The notes under the pieces were generated by a model. The model made no database searches and was not told the DNA's origin. It was given only the letters and a program-made list of their open reading frames with translations. A stretch of DNA of 47,372 nt, taken from contig NZ_JAQRFK010000024.1 of NCBI RefSeq assembly GCF_028598745.1, positions 1 through 47,372 of the forward strand. Reading direction: 5' to 3'. The position numbers and the translations under genes are program-made. This document shows positions 29,761 to 37,765 of the stretch, piece by piece (position 1 is the first letter of the stretch; each line of letters opens with the position of its first letter). Source of the DNA: Xenorhabdus sp. IM139775 (GTDB taxonomy: Bacteria > Pseudomonadota > Gammaproteobacteria > Enterobacterales > Enterobacteriaceae).

Positions 29761-30891
29761 TCATAAAGGAATATTGACATTTTCCACATCAAATTGTTTA
29801 GTGTAAGGACAATATAAAAAAGTACTGCCATGAAGATGATTAAGATGCCATCGCCCAGAAAGATTAAGATCGCGTGTCATTAAATGAGCCAAGAAAATAT
29901 TGTGCAAATTTTGATGGGAAATAATCATGCGCATGGAAGACATTGAAAGCTCATCACCCATTTGCATGATAAAACGATGGATTCTGTTGGCGGCATCCGT
30001 TACCTGCTCTGAGTTTTTGAAAGGCGAATCAAGGGGGGTATGCAGCAACCGATGGGCATAATCTTCACCATAACGACGCGGAATATCTGCCAGCTTCAGG
30101 CCAATAAGTTCTTCTGGAAAGAATTCACAAAGTGCCTCCGTTTCTTGTAGTAAACACGATTTATCGGCTGAACTGAATGCCTTGGCAGTTTCAAGTGCCC
30201 GACGTTGAGGCGATGTATAAATAGTTTGCCACGGCCGTTTCCCCAGTATTCGTATACCGATTTCTTTAGCCTGTTTGATTGAAGTCGCATCAAGGGCGAT
30301 TAAATGATCTTCAGGGCAGTAATCCAGATGATCCAGCGGAATAATGTGTCCATGCCTGATCCACAATATTTTTAGGGGAGGAATAGGGCCGTGGTAATGC
30401 ACACGCTCATCGACTTGATAGCTTGCAAGCCCGTGGGATTGCCAAAAAAAGTTGGCATTTTTACCGACATCGGTTTCCAGATGAACCTGTGTTGCACCGT
30501 GGCGTCGCCCCCATTGCAACATGCCATGCCATAATCCATGACCTAGCTTTTGGCGTTGGTCTTCATCCCTGATATAAAATTCAGCAATATTCAGGGTAAC
30601 TTTTTCTTTCCGCTCAAGTTCTTTTTGCACAAGTTCTTTTTGCTTAAGTTCTTCCCGTTCAAGATACACATTGGCTAATCCCGCCAATTGTCCGGCGTTC
30701 AGCAGCAAAAACAGCCCCCTGTCACCTTGCAGGATACGTTGCTCAAGAGCGGTATGGTTTTCTTTTGCTATCGACTCTTCTGGCTGATCCCCAAAGACTT
30801 CAGGCCAATGGCGTTGAAAATATTCGCCATAAAGATGAAGAAATGAATCCCACAAGGGAGATTGCGGGGTAACTTGTTTGAGTTCTAACAT
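29761..30891 (-). CDS. Fused GNAT acetyltransferase and histidine phosphatase (operon gene 8)
   Basis: This protein of about 376 residues has two parts. The N-terminal half looks like a GNAT acyltransferase, with an acetyl-CoA-type loop in DEDQRQKLGHGLWHGMLQW and the last strand in VGKNANFFWQSHGL. The C-terminal half is a phosphoglycerate-mutase-like histidine phosphatase: catalytic RHGH (about residue 179), SPQRRALETAKAF and the second histidine in IISHQNLHNIFLAH. A Lys/Glu-rich insert made of four pentapeptides (LEREE, LKQKE, LVQKE, LERKE) interrupts the GNAT domain. ATG at 30891 has GGAG at eight bases and starts one base after the previous stop. It may acylate and dephosphorylate an intermediate; the substrate is unknown. 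Confidence 0.75.
   Translation of the reverse strand: MLELKQVTPQSPLWDSFLHLYGEYFQRHWPEVFGDQPEESIAKENHTALEQRILQGDRGLFLLLNAGQLAGLANVYLEREELKQKELVQKELERKEKVTLNIAEFYIRDEDQRQKLGHGLWHGMLQWGRRHGATQVHLETDVGKNANFFWQSHGLASYQVDERVHYHGPIPPLKILWIRHGHIIPLDHLDYCPEDHLIALDATSIKQAKEIGIRILGKRPWQTIYTSPQRRALETAKAFSSADKSCLLQETEALCEFFPEELIGLKLADIPRRYGEDYAHRLLHTPLDSPFKNSEQVTDAANRIHRFIMQMGDELSMSSMRMIISHQNLHNIFLAHLMTRDLNLSGRWHLNHLHGSTFLYCPYTKQFDVENVNIPL
30604..30663 (-). repeat. 4 x 15-bp in-frame tandem repeat in operon gene 8
   Basis: Four adjacent units on the plus strand are TTCTTTCCGCTCAAG, TTCTTTTTGCACAAG, TTCTTTTTGCTTAAG and TTCTTCCCGTTCAAG. On the coding strand each encodes a charged pentapeptide starting with Leu. 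Unit gain or loss would keep the frame. Confidence 0.9.
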
Positions 30892-30892
30892 T

Positions 30893-31735
30893 TTACTGGC
30901 TCCATTCAACTCTGGGTGAACTGAACATCAACATGACTTTCCTATACCATTGGTGATAATTTGAGCTTGAAAGCCCTTTTTCTTGTCGGGGTTCGGCGAG
31001 TAACGGTTGAACCAGTCCCTGATGTTGAAGCAATATTTGCAGGGAAGGAGAGCATTTCTCCCAATCCAATATTGTGCGATAGGGACTTGATTGATAAGCC
31101 GCGTACAGTGAAGCATGGTGAATATCATCTGTGATGGCATGGCATTTTAGATGCTCTCTCAATGCCGCAAATTTTTCTTCGGCGGCGGTATAAAAGGCCG
31201 TGAAAATATTTCTGATCGGGGAGGGGATCGTCTCCCTGTTTGTCAGGTGAAGGCGTAATGCGCCACCAGTACGGATAAGTTTATTGCCGTTGAAAGAATA
31301 ATACGCGGCATGAACATGCAAGATCTCCTGTAGGCAATCTTTCCTGCCATAGCCTTGGGAAAGATCCAGAAACAGATGAGCATGGGGAGTGTTCTGCTTT
31401 TGTTGCAAAAATGCGGTATATCCCGGATCGATATAACCTAAAGGATGGGCGAGAAGTACGGCACAGGGTTGTTGCAGGGTATTTAGCATGTCTATCATCG
31501 CTTGGATATCCGCTTGCAAGACCACGCTGGCCTGTTCCGGTGGCAAAACAGGATAGAAGCGCGGCCGCCAATTCGCGGCATAAACGGATTCAACCATACT
31601 CTGACATATCCACTCCGGCATCAGGCAGTCACCTTGGGGCGCTATAGCCTGTAAATCTTCATGGAAAAAGTTTCGTACCGAGTCGCCATAGTGAATAATA
31701 TTTCCCGAAAACAGGTTATTGCGGTCAGCTATCAT
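30893..31735 (-). CDS. Compact DegT/StrS-like PLP-dependent protein (operon gene 7)
   Basis: This 280-residue protein is recognisable only by its centre. AYYSFNGNKLIRTGGAL (Lys152) looks like the PLP-lysine motif FSFNGNKxxTTGGGG of DegT/DnrJ/EryC1/StrS aminotransferases. HLFLDLSQGYGRK (Asp124) stands where their EDxAxxxG motif would be. It is about 100 residues shorter than usual: the N-terminal cofactor-phosphate region and the C-terminal small domain seem reduced. It may be a divergent aminotransferase, a PLP-dependent dehydratase or an inactive partner of the full-length enzyme at 34019-35167. ATG overlaps the previous stop by four bases (ATGA), suggesting translational coupling. Confidence 0.6.
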   Translation of the reverse strand: MIADRNNLFSGNIIHYGDSVRNFFHEDLQAIAPQGDCLMPEWICQSMVESVYAANWRPRFYPVLPPEQASVVLQADIQAMIDMLNTLQQPCAVLLAHPLGYIDPGYTAFLQQKQNTPHAHLFLDLSQGYGRKDCLQEILHVHAAYYSFNGNKLIRTGGALRLHLTNRETIPSPIRNIFTAFYTAAEEKFAALREHLKCHAITDDIHHASLYAAYQSSPYRTILDWEKCSPSLQILLQHQGLVQPLLAEPRQEKGLSSSNYHQWYRKVMLMFSSPRVEWSQ

Positions 31736-33117
31736 GGTGTGATCCTGAGATGAAGTCGTTCAATATACTGACTGGCTAATTGGTCATAGAATTCACTGTT
31801 TCTGCCCCAGAGATCAACCTGAAGGCCAGTGTCCGGGCAGTACAGCATCTCAAGATGACTCATCAGGCAATTGATCCCCATCAGATTTTCCCTGCCTTGG
31901 TGACTGCAACCCCATTTAGCGGCATACCATTGACCCGCACCGTTATTGAGCATCAATGACCAGGCACCGGGCGTATCCGTCTCATCATAAGTGACTGCCA
32001 GATGGTAATGGTGACTTTTGGATAACAAGCCGGGGAGATACTGGAGATCTTCACGGTTCAGGCTGCGCATATCACTTTGCTGAGTGGTTTTCCAGCTTCT
32101 GGCATCGACATATAAGGCATCTTGCCAGAGTTGCTCTGTTTGCCCTGAGGTACTGTAACGAGTGATAGTATTGTGGCTACGCGCTTTTTTCAGGCTGCGT
32201 TTTAATCGCGGCGAGTGCCGGATCAAAAAGTCAGCGACGGTTGTTTGCGGCGGGATGCTGGCAATGGGAGCTAACCATTGACTTTCTGCATGGCAGTGTA
32301 ATCCATGCTGCTGCGCTAAACGGTGTAAATAGCGATAAGCGTGGGATCCCGCATCCAAGTATTTAAATACAATGGATTGGGATTGCTGCTGTAAAAAAGC
32401 GAGCAATTCTGTTTCTTCTTTCGCCGTAAAGGTGAAATCGAAGAAAGTATTGCTTTGCCATTGCTGGGAGCTTGCTTGCCAGACCAGATCAATATGCTTA
32501 AAACGTCTGAGTTCCGGGTAACGCAGCACTGTTCCCAGACGCCATAAATGTGAGGTTGTTGGATTGGCGAAACCGTTAACTGGTGCAGGTTGCTGCATAA
32601 TCGCCCGGCTTATTTGTGCCACAATCCTGTCTGTAGAATATTCCGCGCTGTCCAGCAAAGTTTCATCGGGTAACGTGTCATTCCACAAACTATCTTGGGC
32701 GACTTCTCTGATCCGGGAAGCAGGCAGACGATCTTCGATCGCGCGTTCCTGATTACGGGCAATGAGAGTGGCTTCCTGTACAACCAGTCGATAATGCAGG
32801 ATTCGGACATTTTTCCCGGTAAACAGGCAATGAATGGCGTCAATCTCTTCAGGATAAATGAATACGCCATCCAGAATAATCAGATCACTACCGGCATCAA
32901 GGCAATCATCAGCCACCTTTAATAGTCGCAAAGTATCTTCCATAATGATTTTTTGCGTCAGGTGTGATCGTGGTTCAACGAAATGATGAAAGGTATCCCA
33001 CGGTAAATGGGAAACCGTTAATCCCTGCGCCAACATCGCCTCTTTCAATTGGTTACACGTGGTGGATTTGCCACTTGCCGGTGTTCCCCTAATCACAACA
33101 ACGGTCTTCTGCTTCAT
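31732..33117 (-). CDS. P-loop kinase fused to FemAB/BioF2-like GNAT domain (operon gene 6)
   Basis: This 461-residue protein has two domains. The N-terminal 170 residues form a P-loop kinase: Walker A RGTPASGKST (residues 9-18), a Walker-B-like LIILDGVFIYPEE and a lid-type RNQERAIEDRLP, similar to gluconate/APS-kinase-like or zeta-toxin-like small-molecule kinases. The C-terminal part resembles the CelD/BioF2-like (FemAB-type) GNAT group, with TVADFLIRHSPRLKRSLKKA and the characteristic DARSWK. Such domains transfer aminoacyl or acetyl groups. The start codon is created inside a 16-bp tandem repeat that links it to the previous gene. The kinase could phosphorylate a pathway intermediate or provide self-protection. 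Confidence 0.7.
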   Translation of the reverse strand: MKQKTVVVIRGTPASGKSTTCNQLKEAMLAQGLTVSHLPWDTFHHFVEPRSHLTQKIIMEDTLRLLKVADDCLDAGSDLIILDGVFIYPEEIDAIHCLFTGKNVRILHYRLVVQEATLIARNQERAIEDRLPASRIREVAQDSLWNDTLPDETLLDSAEYSTDRIVAQISRAIMQQPAPVNGFANPTTSHLWRLGTVLRYPELRRFKHIDLVWQASSQQWQSNTFFDFTFTAKEETELLAFLQQQSQSIVFKYLDAGSHAYRYLHRLAQQHGLHCHAESQWLAPIASIPPQTTVADFLIRHSPRLKRSLKKARSHNTITRYSTSGQTEQLWQDALYVDARSWKTTQQSDMRSLNREDLQYLPGLLSKSHHYHLAVTYDETDTPGAWSLMLNNGAGQWYAAKWGCSHQGRENLMGINCLMSHLEMLYCPDTGLQVDLWGRNSEFYDQLASQYIERLHLRITP

Positions 33118-33192
33118 TGCTCAATACCTTTATTGTCCAAGACATTTATTGCTCAAAACGTTTATTGTCCAAAACCTTTATTGCCCAGAACC
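33113..33192 (-). repeat. 5 x 16-bp tandem repeat across the gene 5/gene 6 junction
   Basis: Five adjacent units on the plus strand are TTCATTGCTCAATACC, TTTATTGTCCAAGACA, TTTATTGCTCAAAACG, TTTATTGTCCAAAACC and TTTATTGCCCAGAACC; a degenerate sixth may follow at 33193-33208. On the coding strand each ends CAATAAA, except the last, which reads CAATGAA. The repeat thus supplies the stop codon of the upstream gene (unit 4) and the start codon of the downstream gene (unit 1). Because 16 is not a multiple of three, each unit shifts the frame. Confidence 0.92.
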
Positions 33193-34022
33193 TTTGCTTG
33201 CCAGCCCTGCATGATATCCACAATAGAATATGGGTTAAAGATAGCCTGATAATAATTCTCATGACCTATTTTAGCGGCACGATGCATGATCTGTTTGGCA
33301 GTCAGGCGCAATTCGATTTTATGATTGCTATTACCCAAGCACATTTCTTTTCCTTGGGTATTGGGTGCCGGATGGTAAAGCAATATGTTGCAATTTTGCC
33401 TTATTGCATGATAGTAAATCTGGATGGCTTTTTGTTGCGTGCTATTTTCCACAAACAGCGCCTGTTCTGGGGGAATACCAAGGGCTGCGTTGAGAAATTC
33501 AGGGGTATAAAGGGTAATATTGCGGTAATACACATCCAGCATCATCTGTTCTTCATCGGTTCCCTGCGGATAAGTGGCATCCGGTTTTTTAGCATAAAGG
33601 CCATATAGCCGTGATGGCGGCAAAATTGTCCTGATATGGGAAACCCACTGATCAAGATGCTGGCGGAGCTTATCCTCGGATGTGTCTACCCAATAAATCG
33701 GGGGCAAAGGGAGTTTAAGTTGTTCCAGCGTATAAATAATGCCGGCTTCCAGCCATTCCCTCATGGTCTTATGGTTGGCCTGTGCAGGGTCAAAATGCAA
33801 TAAATCGGCCATCATGATCGCTTCATGAGACTGAAAATAGAGATAAACCGGGGCATTGTGCTGTGAAGCGATGATTGCCGGTAGCAGAGAATCGATCAAA
33901 TCCTGTAGTGAAAGCCGGGCGGGAACGCCTTTTGCATAACAGATACAGGAGCCTCCCAGCACATACTGGACAGGCTGATTGTGATTGCCAAGTTGGGTGA
34001 AAAAGCTATTGTCTGATATCAT
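33162..34022 (-). CDS. Protein of unknown family (operon gene 5)
   Basis: This protein of about 286 residues matches no family I can name with confidence. It is probably soluble: no signal peptide or membrane helix is seen. Segments that look structured are VQYVLGGSCICYAKGVP near the N-terminus, NAPVYLYFQSHEAIMMADLL, PPIYWVDTSEDKL, and a C-terminal stretch with PNTQGKEMCLGNSNHKI and RLTAKQIMHRAAKIG. The alternation of strands and helices, and the NSN-K-I segment, loosely recall class I aminoacyl-tRNA synthetase-like Rossmann enzymes, but HIGH and KMSKS are absent. ATG at 34022 overlaps the preceding stop (ATGA) with AAGGA upstream. The C-terminal GNKGFGQ is encoded by the 16-bp repeat. Confidence 0.7.
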   Translation of the reverse strand: MISDNSFFTQLGNHNQPVQYVLGGSCICYAKGVPARLSLQDLIDSLLPAIIASQHNAPVYLYFQSHEAIMMADLLHFDPAQANHKTMREWLEAGIIYTLEQLKLPLPPIYWVDTSEDKLRQHLDQWVSHIRTILPPSRLYGLYAKKPDATYPQGTDEEQMMLDVYYRNITLYTPEFLNAALGIPPEQALFVENSTQQKAIQIYYHAIRQNCNILLYHPAPNTQGKEMCLGNSNHKIELRLTAKQIMHRAAKIGHENYYQAIFNPYSIVDIMQGWQAKVLGNKGFGQ

Positions 34023-35167
34023 GCCCGCTTTCCTTCCATCACCCACTGTAAGACATTTTCATAAGTTGCGTTATCAATAGGTACGGGCAGACAAATGCGA
34101 TCCGCCACAATCGCAGGGTGTTTCGCTAATGCCGGTACAGGGAACGGATCTTGGTGCAGGCTCCAGGGGAAACGGTCAGAGTAGGGCGAAAGTTGATTTT
34201 TTATAATCGGGTGATTAGCCAAATCCCAGGCTTTCCAATCATATAACAGTGTTGAATTGAGACGATCTTTGGGCAATTTGCTGCGTTTTAACCAGACAGA
34301 GACGGGGATCGCCCCTTCCGGGCGTGGAGTCACCCAATCTGTAGGCAAATGTTGCAGGATTGCTTGATAACGCGCAATTAATAAAGCGCGAAACTGTTCG
34401 ATATTCTCCAATTGGTCAATCAGCAAGGTAGCTTGTATTTCGTTGAATTTATTATTGTCACCAAAACCAATACTATTGCTCCAATCTGGATAGCCCTCTG
34501 CGGTACGTTCAGCCCCGTGGTCAGTCATCATGCAGGCATTGATAAACAGGGGATGATTTTGGGCAATCAGTAAACCACCCTCACCGCTGCTGATGAATTT
34601 ATTGGCCTGAAAACTGAAACAACCATACTCACCAAATGTACCGACAGGCTGTTGCTGGTGTTTCACTCCCATCGCTTGCGCGCAGTCTTCAATCAGGTGC
34701 ACATGATGTTGTTGGCAAATCTGGGCGATATCAGCAATTGAAGCGGGAGTCCCTTCCAGATGAACGGCAATGACCGCCAGCGGTTTTGCCTCTAGGTGAT
34801 TTAATGTGCGTTTCAGCGCTTTTGGACACATCATGCCATTGTCATCGACATCAATAAGGACCGGGATTAATCCACAACTCAGGACAGCATTGGCCGTTGC
34901 GATAAATGAAATGGAGGGAATGAACACCCATTGCCCTATTTTGGGCCTGAGTCCAAGCAGGGCCGCCTTAAGCGCAACAGTGCCATTTGTGATGAGGATG
35001 GCGTGTTGAGTATGCAGGATATTCTGCAACAACTTTTCTGCCTGAAAGCAATATTGGCTCTCTGTGGCATATCTGAACACCGCTTTATTATCAAGGACAG
35101 TTTGCAAGCGGAATTGTACATTATCAGCCATCTTGGTGTTACCGAGATAAGGTCTAAGATATGACAT
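34019..35167 (-). CDS. DegT/DnrJ/EryC1/StrS-family aminotransferase (operon gene 4)
   Basis: This is a full-length (382 residues) PLP-dependent sugar-type aminotransferase. The N-terminal LRPYLGNTKMADNVQ begins the fold. ITNGTVALKAAL forms the phosphate-binding segment, SFIATANAVLSCGLIPVLIDVD is typical of the family, EDCAQAMG holds Asp161, and CFSFQANKFISSGEGG holds the PLP lysine (Lys190). NNKFNEIQATLLIDQLENI matches the conserved dimer region. Such enzymes transfer an amino group, usually from glutamate or glutamine, to a keto-sugar or cyclitol in antibiotic and surface-glycan pathways. It is 34 bases after the MFS gene with AGGA before ATG. It implies an amino-sugar or amino-cyclitol step. 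Confidence 0.88.
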   Translation of the reverse strand: MSYLRPYLGNTKMADNVQFRLQTVLDNKAVFRYATESQYCFQAEKLLQNILHTQHAILITNGTVALKAALLGLRPKIGQWVFIPSISFIATANAVLSCGLIPVLIDVDDNGMMCPKALKRTLNHLEAKPLAVIAVHLEGTPASIADIAQICQQHHVHLIEDCAQAMGVKHQQQPVGTFGEYGCFSFQANKFISSGEGGLLIAQNHPLFINACMMTDHGAERTAEGYPDWSNSIGFGDNNKFNEIQATLLIDQLENIEQFRALLIARYQAILQHLPTDWVTPRPEGAIPVSVWLKRSKLPKDRLNSTLLYDWKAWDLANHPIIKNQLSPYSDRFPWSLHQDPFPVPALAKHPAIVADRICLPVPIDNATYENVLQWVMEGKRA

Positions 35168-35201
35168 ATTATTATCCTAATAACGAATATGCTTATTAAT
35201 A

Positions 35202-36413
35202 TCACCTGCGCCAGTGATGCAGCGGAGCAGGGACTTTATTCATTTGAATGATGAAATAAACAGCGATTGCAATCAGTAAAAGTATAGAGAAGCCAACCAC
35301 CGGTAAAATATATTGGCTGGCGTCAGGCGCAATGGATACGGTGATTGCCGCTATCGGGAATGAGAAATTCATTGTGACCTGAAATAAAGAAAATAACCGG
35401 CCTTGTTGCATTTCCAATTCTTTTTGATAAATGATGTTAGTAATTAAGATATTGAAATAAATGATTGCAATGTTATAGAGCAAATAGAAAAAGGATTTTG
35501 CATAGAATGTTGGTAGCTGAAAAAACAGAATGCCAAATATTAACAGACTAATAAAGATTGCAATGGGATAACGCTGGATACGGTTATCAACACGGGTTTT
35601 ATTGAGTAAGGTTGTGCAGAAAATCGGGATCAGGGCGCTGAGTAAATAGAACAAGGTGACCAACCCATAACTTTTATGTGCCAGACTCTCCATGACAACA
35701 ACGGGGAGTGCCACCATCAAAAACGCATTGGCAAAAATGGTGAAGACAACAGCAATGGCAAAAGTCTGATAATAACGCTGTTGAAATACAGCACGTAGCC
35801 CCACAGTTAACTGAGATTTTTGTTCTGCTGTCCGTTTTATCTGCATTTTCATCATAAGATAGCAGACATAGAAATAAGGTAGCAGGGAGAATAATTTGAT
35901 TGCCACAATCGTATCGATCCCTTGCGTAATCCCCAGTAAGGCACCCAATCCAGGGCCAAGGGCGGAAATAAGCGAAGTGGCAATAACAATATAGAGAGAG
36001 ACATTCAAATGCTGACCACCTTGTTGCTCTGTCCAGTGATTAAGTTCATGCCAGGCAACACGCGACCACGGAATTTCATAGGCAAAAAGAAACTCTAATA
36101 TTGCAATAAATAAAAGCAGTATAATAGGAGGAAAGGCTATTTTACTCACCAATAATATCAAGAATAATAAAGTGCTAAAGATCTCAATCAATAATATAAC
36201 AATACGGAACTGCCAAATATCCTCTGCATAATCAATTTTATAACCCCATAAAAAAGCACCAATGGAGGTAAATAAAAAGATAACACCCATATTGGCATAA
36301 TAGTACGTCATTGGTGTGTCTTCAGATAATAATATATACGGGTATCCAACGGCGAGAATACTTGAACCAACACCATTGATAACTAAAGATATAAGAAACA
36401 GACCTCTTATCAT
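35202..36413 (-). CDS. MFS transporter (operon gene 3)
   Basis: This 403-residue protein is very hydrophobic, with about 12 predicted membrane segments and a central polar loop (MKMQIKRTAEQKSQL). It fits the major facilitator superfamily. A motif-A-like loop FLWGYKIDYAEDIWQFR occurs between helices 2 and 3. It begins four bases after the ATP-grasp gene and precedes the aminotransferase, so it is part of the operon. Export of the final product, or self-protection, is the likely role; no closer subfamily is recognised. The end of the gene is followed by 34 bases before the next start. Confidence 0.82.
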   Translation of the reverse strand: MIRGLFLISLVINGVGSSILAVGYPYILLSEDTPMTYYYANMGVIFLFTSIGAFLWGYKIDYAEDIWQFRIVILLIEIFSTLLFLILLVSKIAFPPIILLLFIAILEFLFAYEIPWSRVAWHELNHWTEQQGGQHLNVSLYIVIATSLISALGPGLGALLGITQGIDTIVAIKLFSLLPYFYVCYLMMKMQIKRTAEQKSQLTVGLRAVFQQRYYQTFAIAVVFTIFANAFLMVALPVVVMESLAHKSYGLVTLFYLLSALIPIFCTTLLNKTRVDNRIQRYPIAIFISLLIFGILFFQLPTFYAKSFFYLLYNIAIIYFNILITNIIYQKELEMQQGRLFSLFQVTMNFSFPIAAITVSIAPDASQYILPVVGFSILLLIAIAVYFIIQMNKVPAPLHHWRR

Positions 36414-36417
36414 CGCA

Positions 36418-37761
36418 TTACTCTTTTTTTATGGTTGTATAATGGAATTTAGTCTTGTAATTATTTAAATGTTGCAGGCAGTCATGTTCATTTTGGGCAG
36501 AGCAAATAATATAGCCCATTTTTTCAGTATAATGGGTATTGGAAAAATAACTGCCGGTTTTGGCATACTGCTCCCATTCAATAACATGCTCATCAATAAT
36601 TTCACCTATGGGTGTGATGGCATCTACTTTCCCAACCGGCGGGTTAAAAATGATCATGCCAATACAATTGGGATCGGCGCGCCCAGTGGCGAAAGAAGGC
36701 GTGTTGCTGATCGAAGCCGGAGCAGTCAAGGCCTTGATAAAGACATCAAAGGCATGTCTGTTATTGGCTTGTGCGTGAAGATCGAATAGCCTGAGTCCGG
36801 GGGGACGTGATGCGGTTTCGCAAAGTATTAAATTATCGGTATTTTCTTCAATAAAAATTTCAGTATGTGTAAAACCGTATCCGAGGTTGAATGCCTGCAA
36901 TACCCGTTGGTTAAATTCAAACAACCGATGGCTGTCCGGAGAATCCGGCAGCATGGTATGCCACATAAAATGGCCGGGTTCGGTTTGATCGGCAGAGAGT
37001 AATGAGCAGGCGTAAACGCCGATGCCTTGATAGAGTATCTTATGCCGGAAGACGGCGGTATCAACATGCAGCAACTTGCCTTGGATTTTTTCTTCAACCA
37101 GATACGCTTCCGGGGCATCAAGTTCCTGCAATGCACAGAGCAAAGAAGCGCGATCTGAATGTGCGGTAACCCCCATCGATCCCCAAAAGGAGCGAGGCTT
37201 GACAATAAAACCGGCCTGATTGCCTTTATGTTTGGCGGCATTCTCGACTGATTCGGTAAACGCCGCGAAATGTTCAGGGGAGATAAGCATCTCTGACGCC
37301 AGAGTGAATTGGGGACAATAAAGCCCATGTTGATTGGCAATCTTGCGCATGATCCATTTATCCCTGAATGATCGGGCGACCTCGATAAGATGGGGATCTT
37401 GGTGAATATGCGCTGCGATCGTCGCCATTAATTCAACATGCAGCTCAGAAAAAGCCATAAAATAGGCGATATGAATGGGTTCGGTAACCATTGACCGGTT
37501 TTTTTCGACCTGTTTCAGCGCCTCGATGATTCTTTTATCGGCATGATTAGCCAATGGATCATCAATCACTAAATAGGCCAATGCAGAAGAACAATCCGTT
37601 GAGTCCAGCCATTTTTTCTTGATCAACAGAATGATATTTATATTATGTTGATAACATAACTGAATAAAACGTTCACTGTCCTTGATATCCGGCATACAGA
37701 AAATCGTCGGCTGCCCGCAATGAAAACTTGCTTGATTATTAATATGTATTTCCAGAGACAT
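36418..37761 (-). CDS. ATP-grasp ligase (operon gene 2)
   Basis: This 447-residue protein has ATP-grasp features. A preceding small domain is followed by FRDKWIMRKIANQHGLYCPQF, the nucleotide-binding loop region GFIVKPRSFWGSMGV, the hinge AYLVEEKIQGKLLHVD, and a metal-binding C-terminal part TEIFIEENTDNLILCETASRPPG that parallels the E-x-NPRPGG signature of carboxylate-amine ligases. Such enzymes activate a carboxylate as acyl phosphate and join it to an amine, often making peptide-like bonds in natural products. It starts four bases after the radical SAM gene. The probable role is attaching an amino acid or other acid to an amine made by the aminotransferases. Confidence 0.85.
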   Translation of the reverse strand: MSLEIHINNQASFHCGQPTIFCMPDIKDSERFIQLCYQHNINIILLIKKKWLDSTDCSSALAYLVIDDPLANHADKRIIEALKQVEKNRSMVTEPIHIAYFMAFSELHVELMATIAAHIHQDPHLIEVARSFRDKWIMRKIANQHGLYCPQFTLASEMLISPEHFAAFTESVENAAKHKGNQAGFIVKPRSFWGSMGVTAHSDRASLLCALQELDAPEAYLVEEKIQGKLLHVDTAVFRHKILYQGIGVYACSLLSADQTEPGHFMWHTMLPDSPDSHRLFEFNQRVLQAFNLGYGFTHTEIFIEENTDNLILCETASRPPGLRLFDLHAQANNRHAFDVFIKALTAPASISNTPSFATGRADPNCIGMIIFNPPVGKVDAITPIGEIIDEHVIEWEQYAKTGSYFSNTHYTEKMGYIICSAQNEHDCLQHLNNYKTKFHYTTIKKE

Positions 37762-37765
37762 CGTT

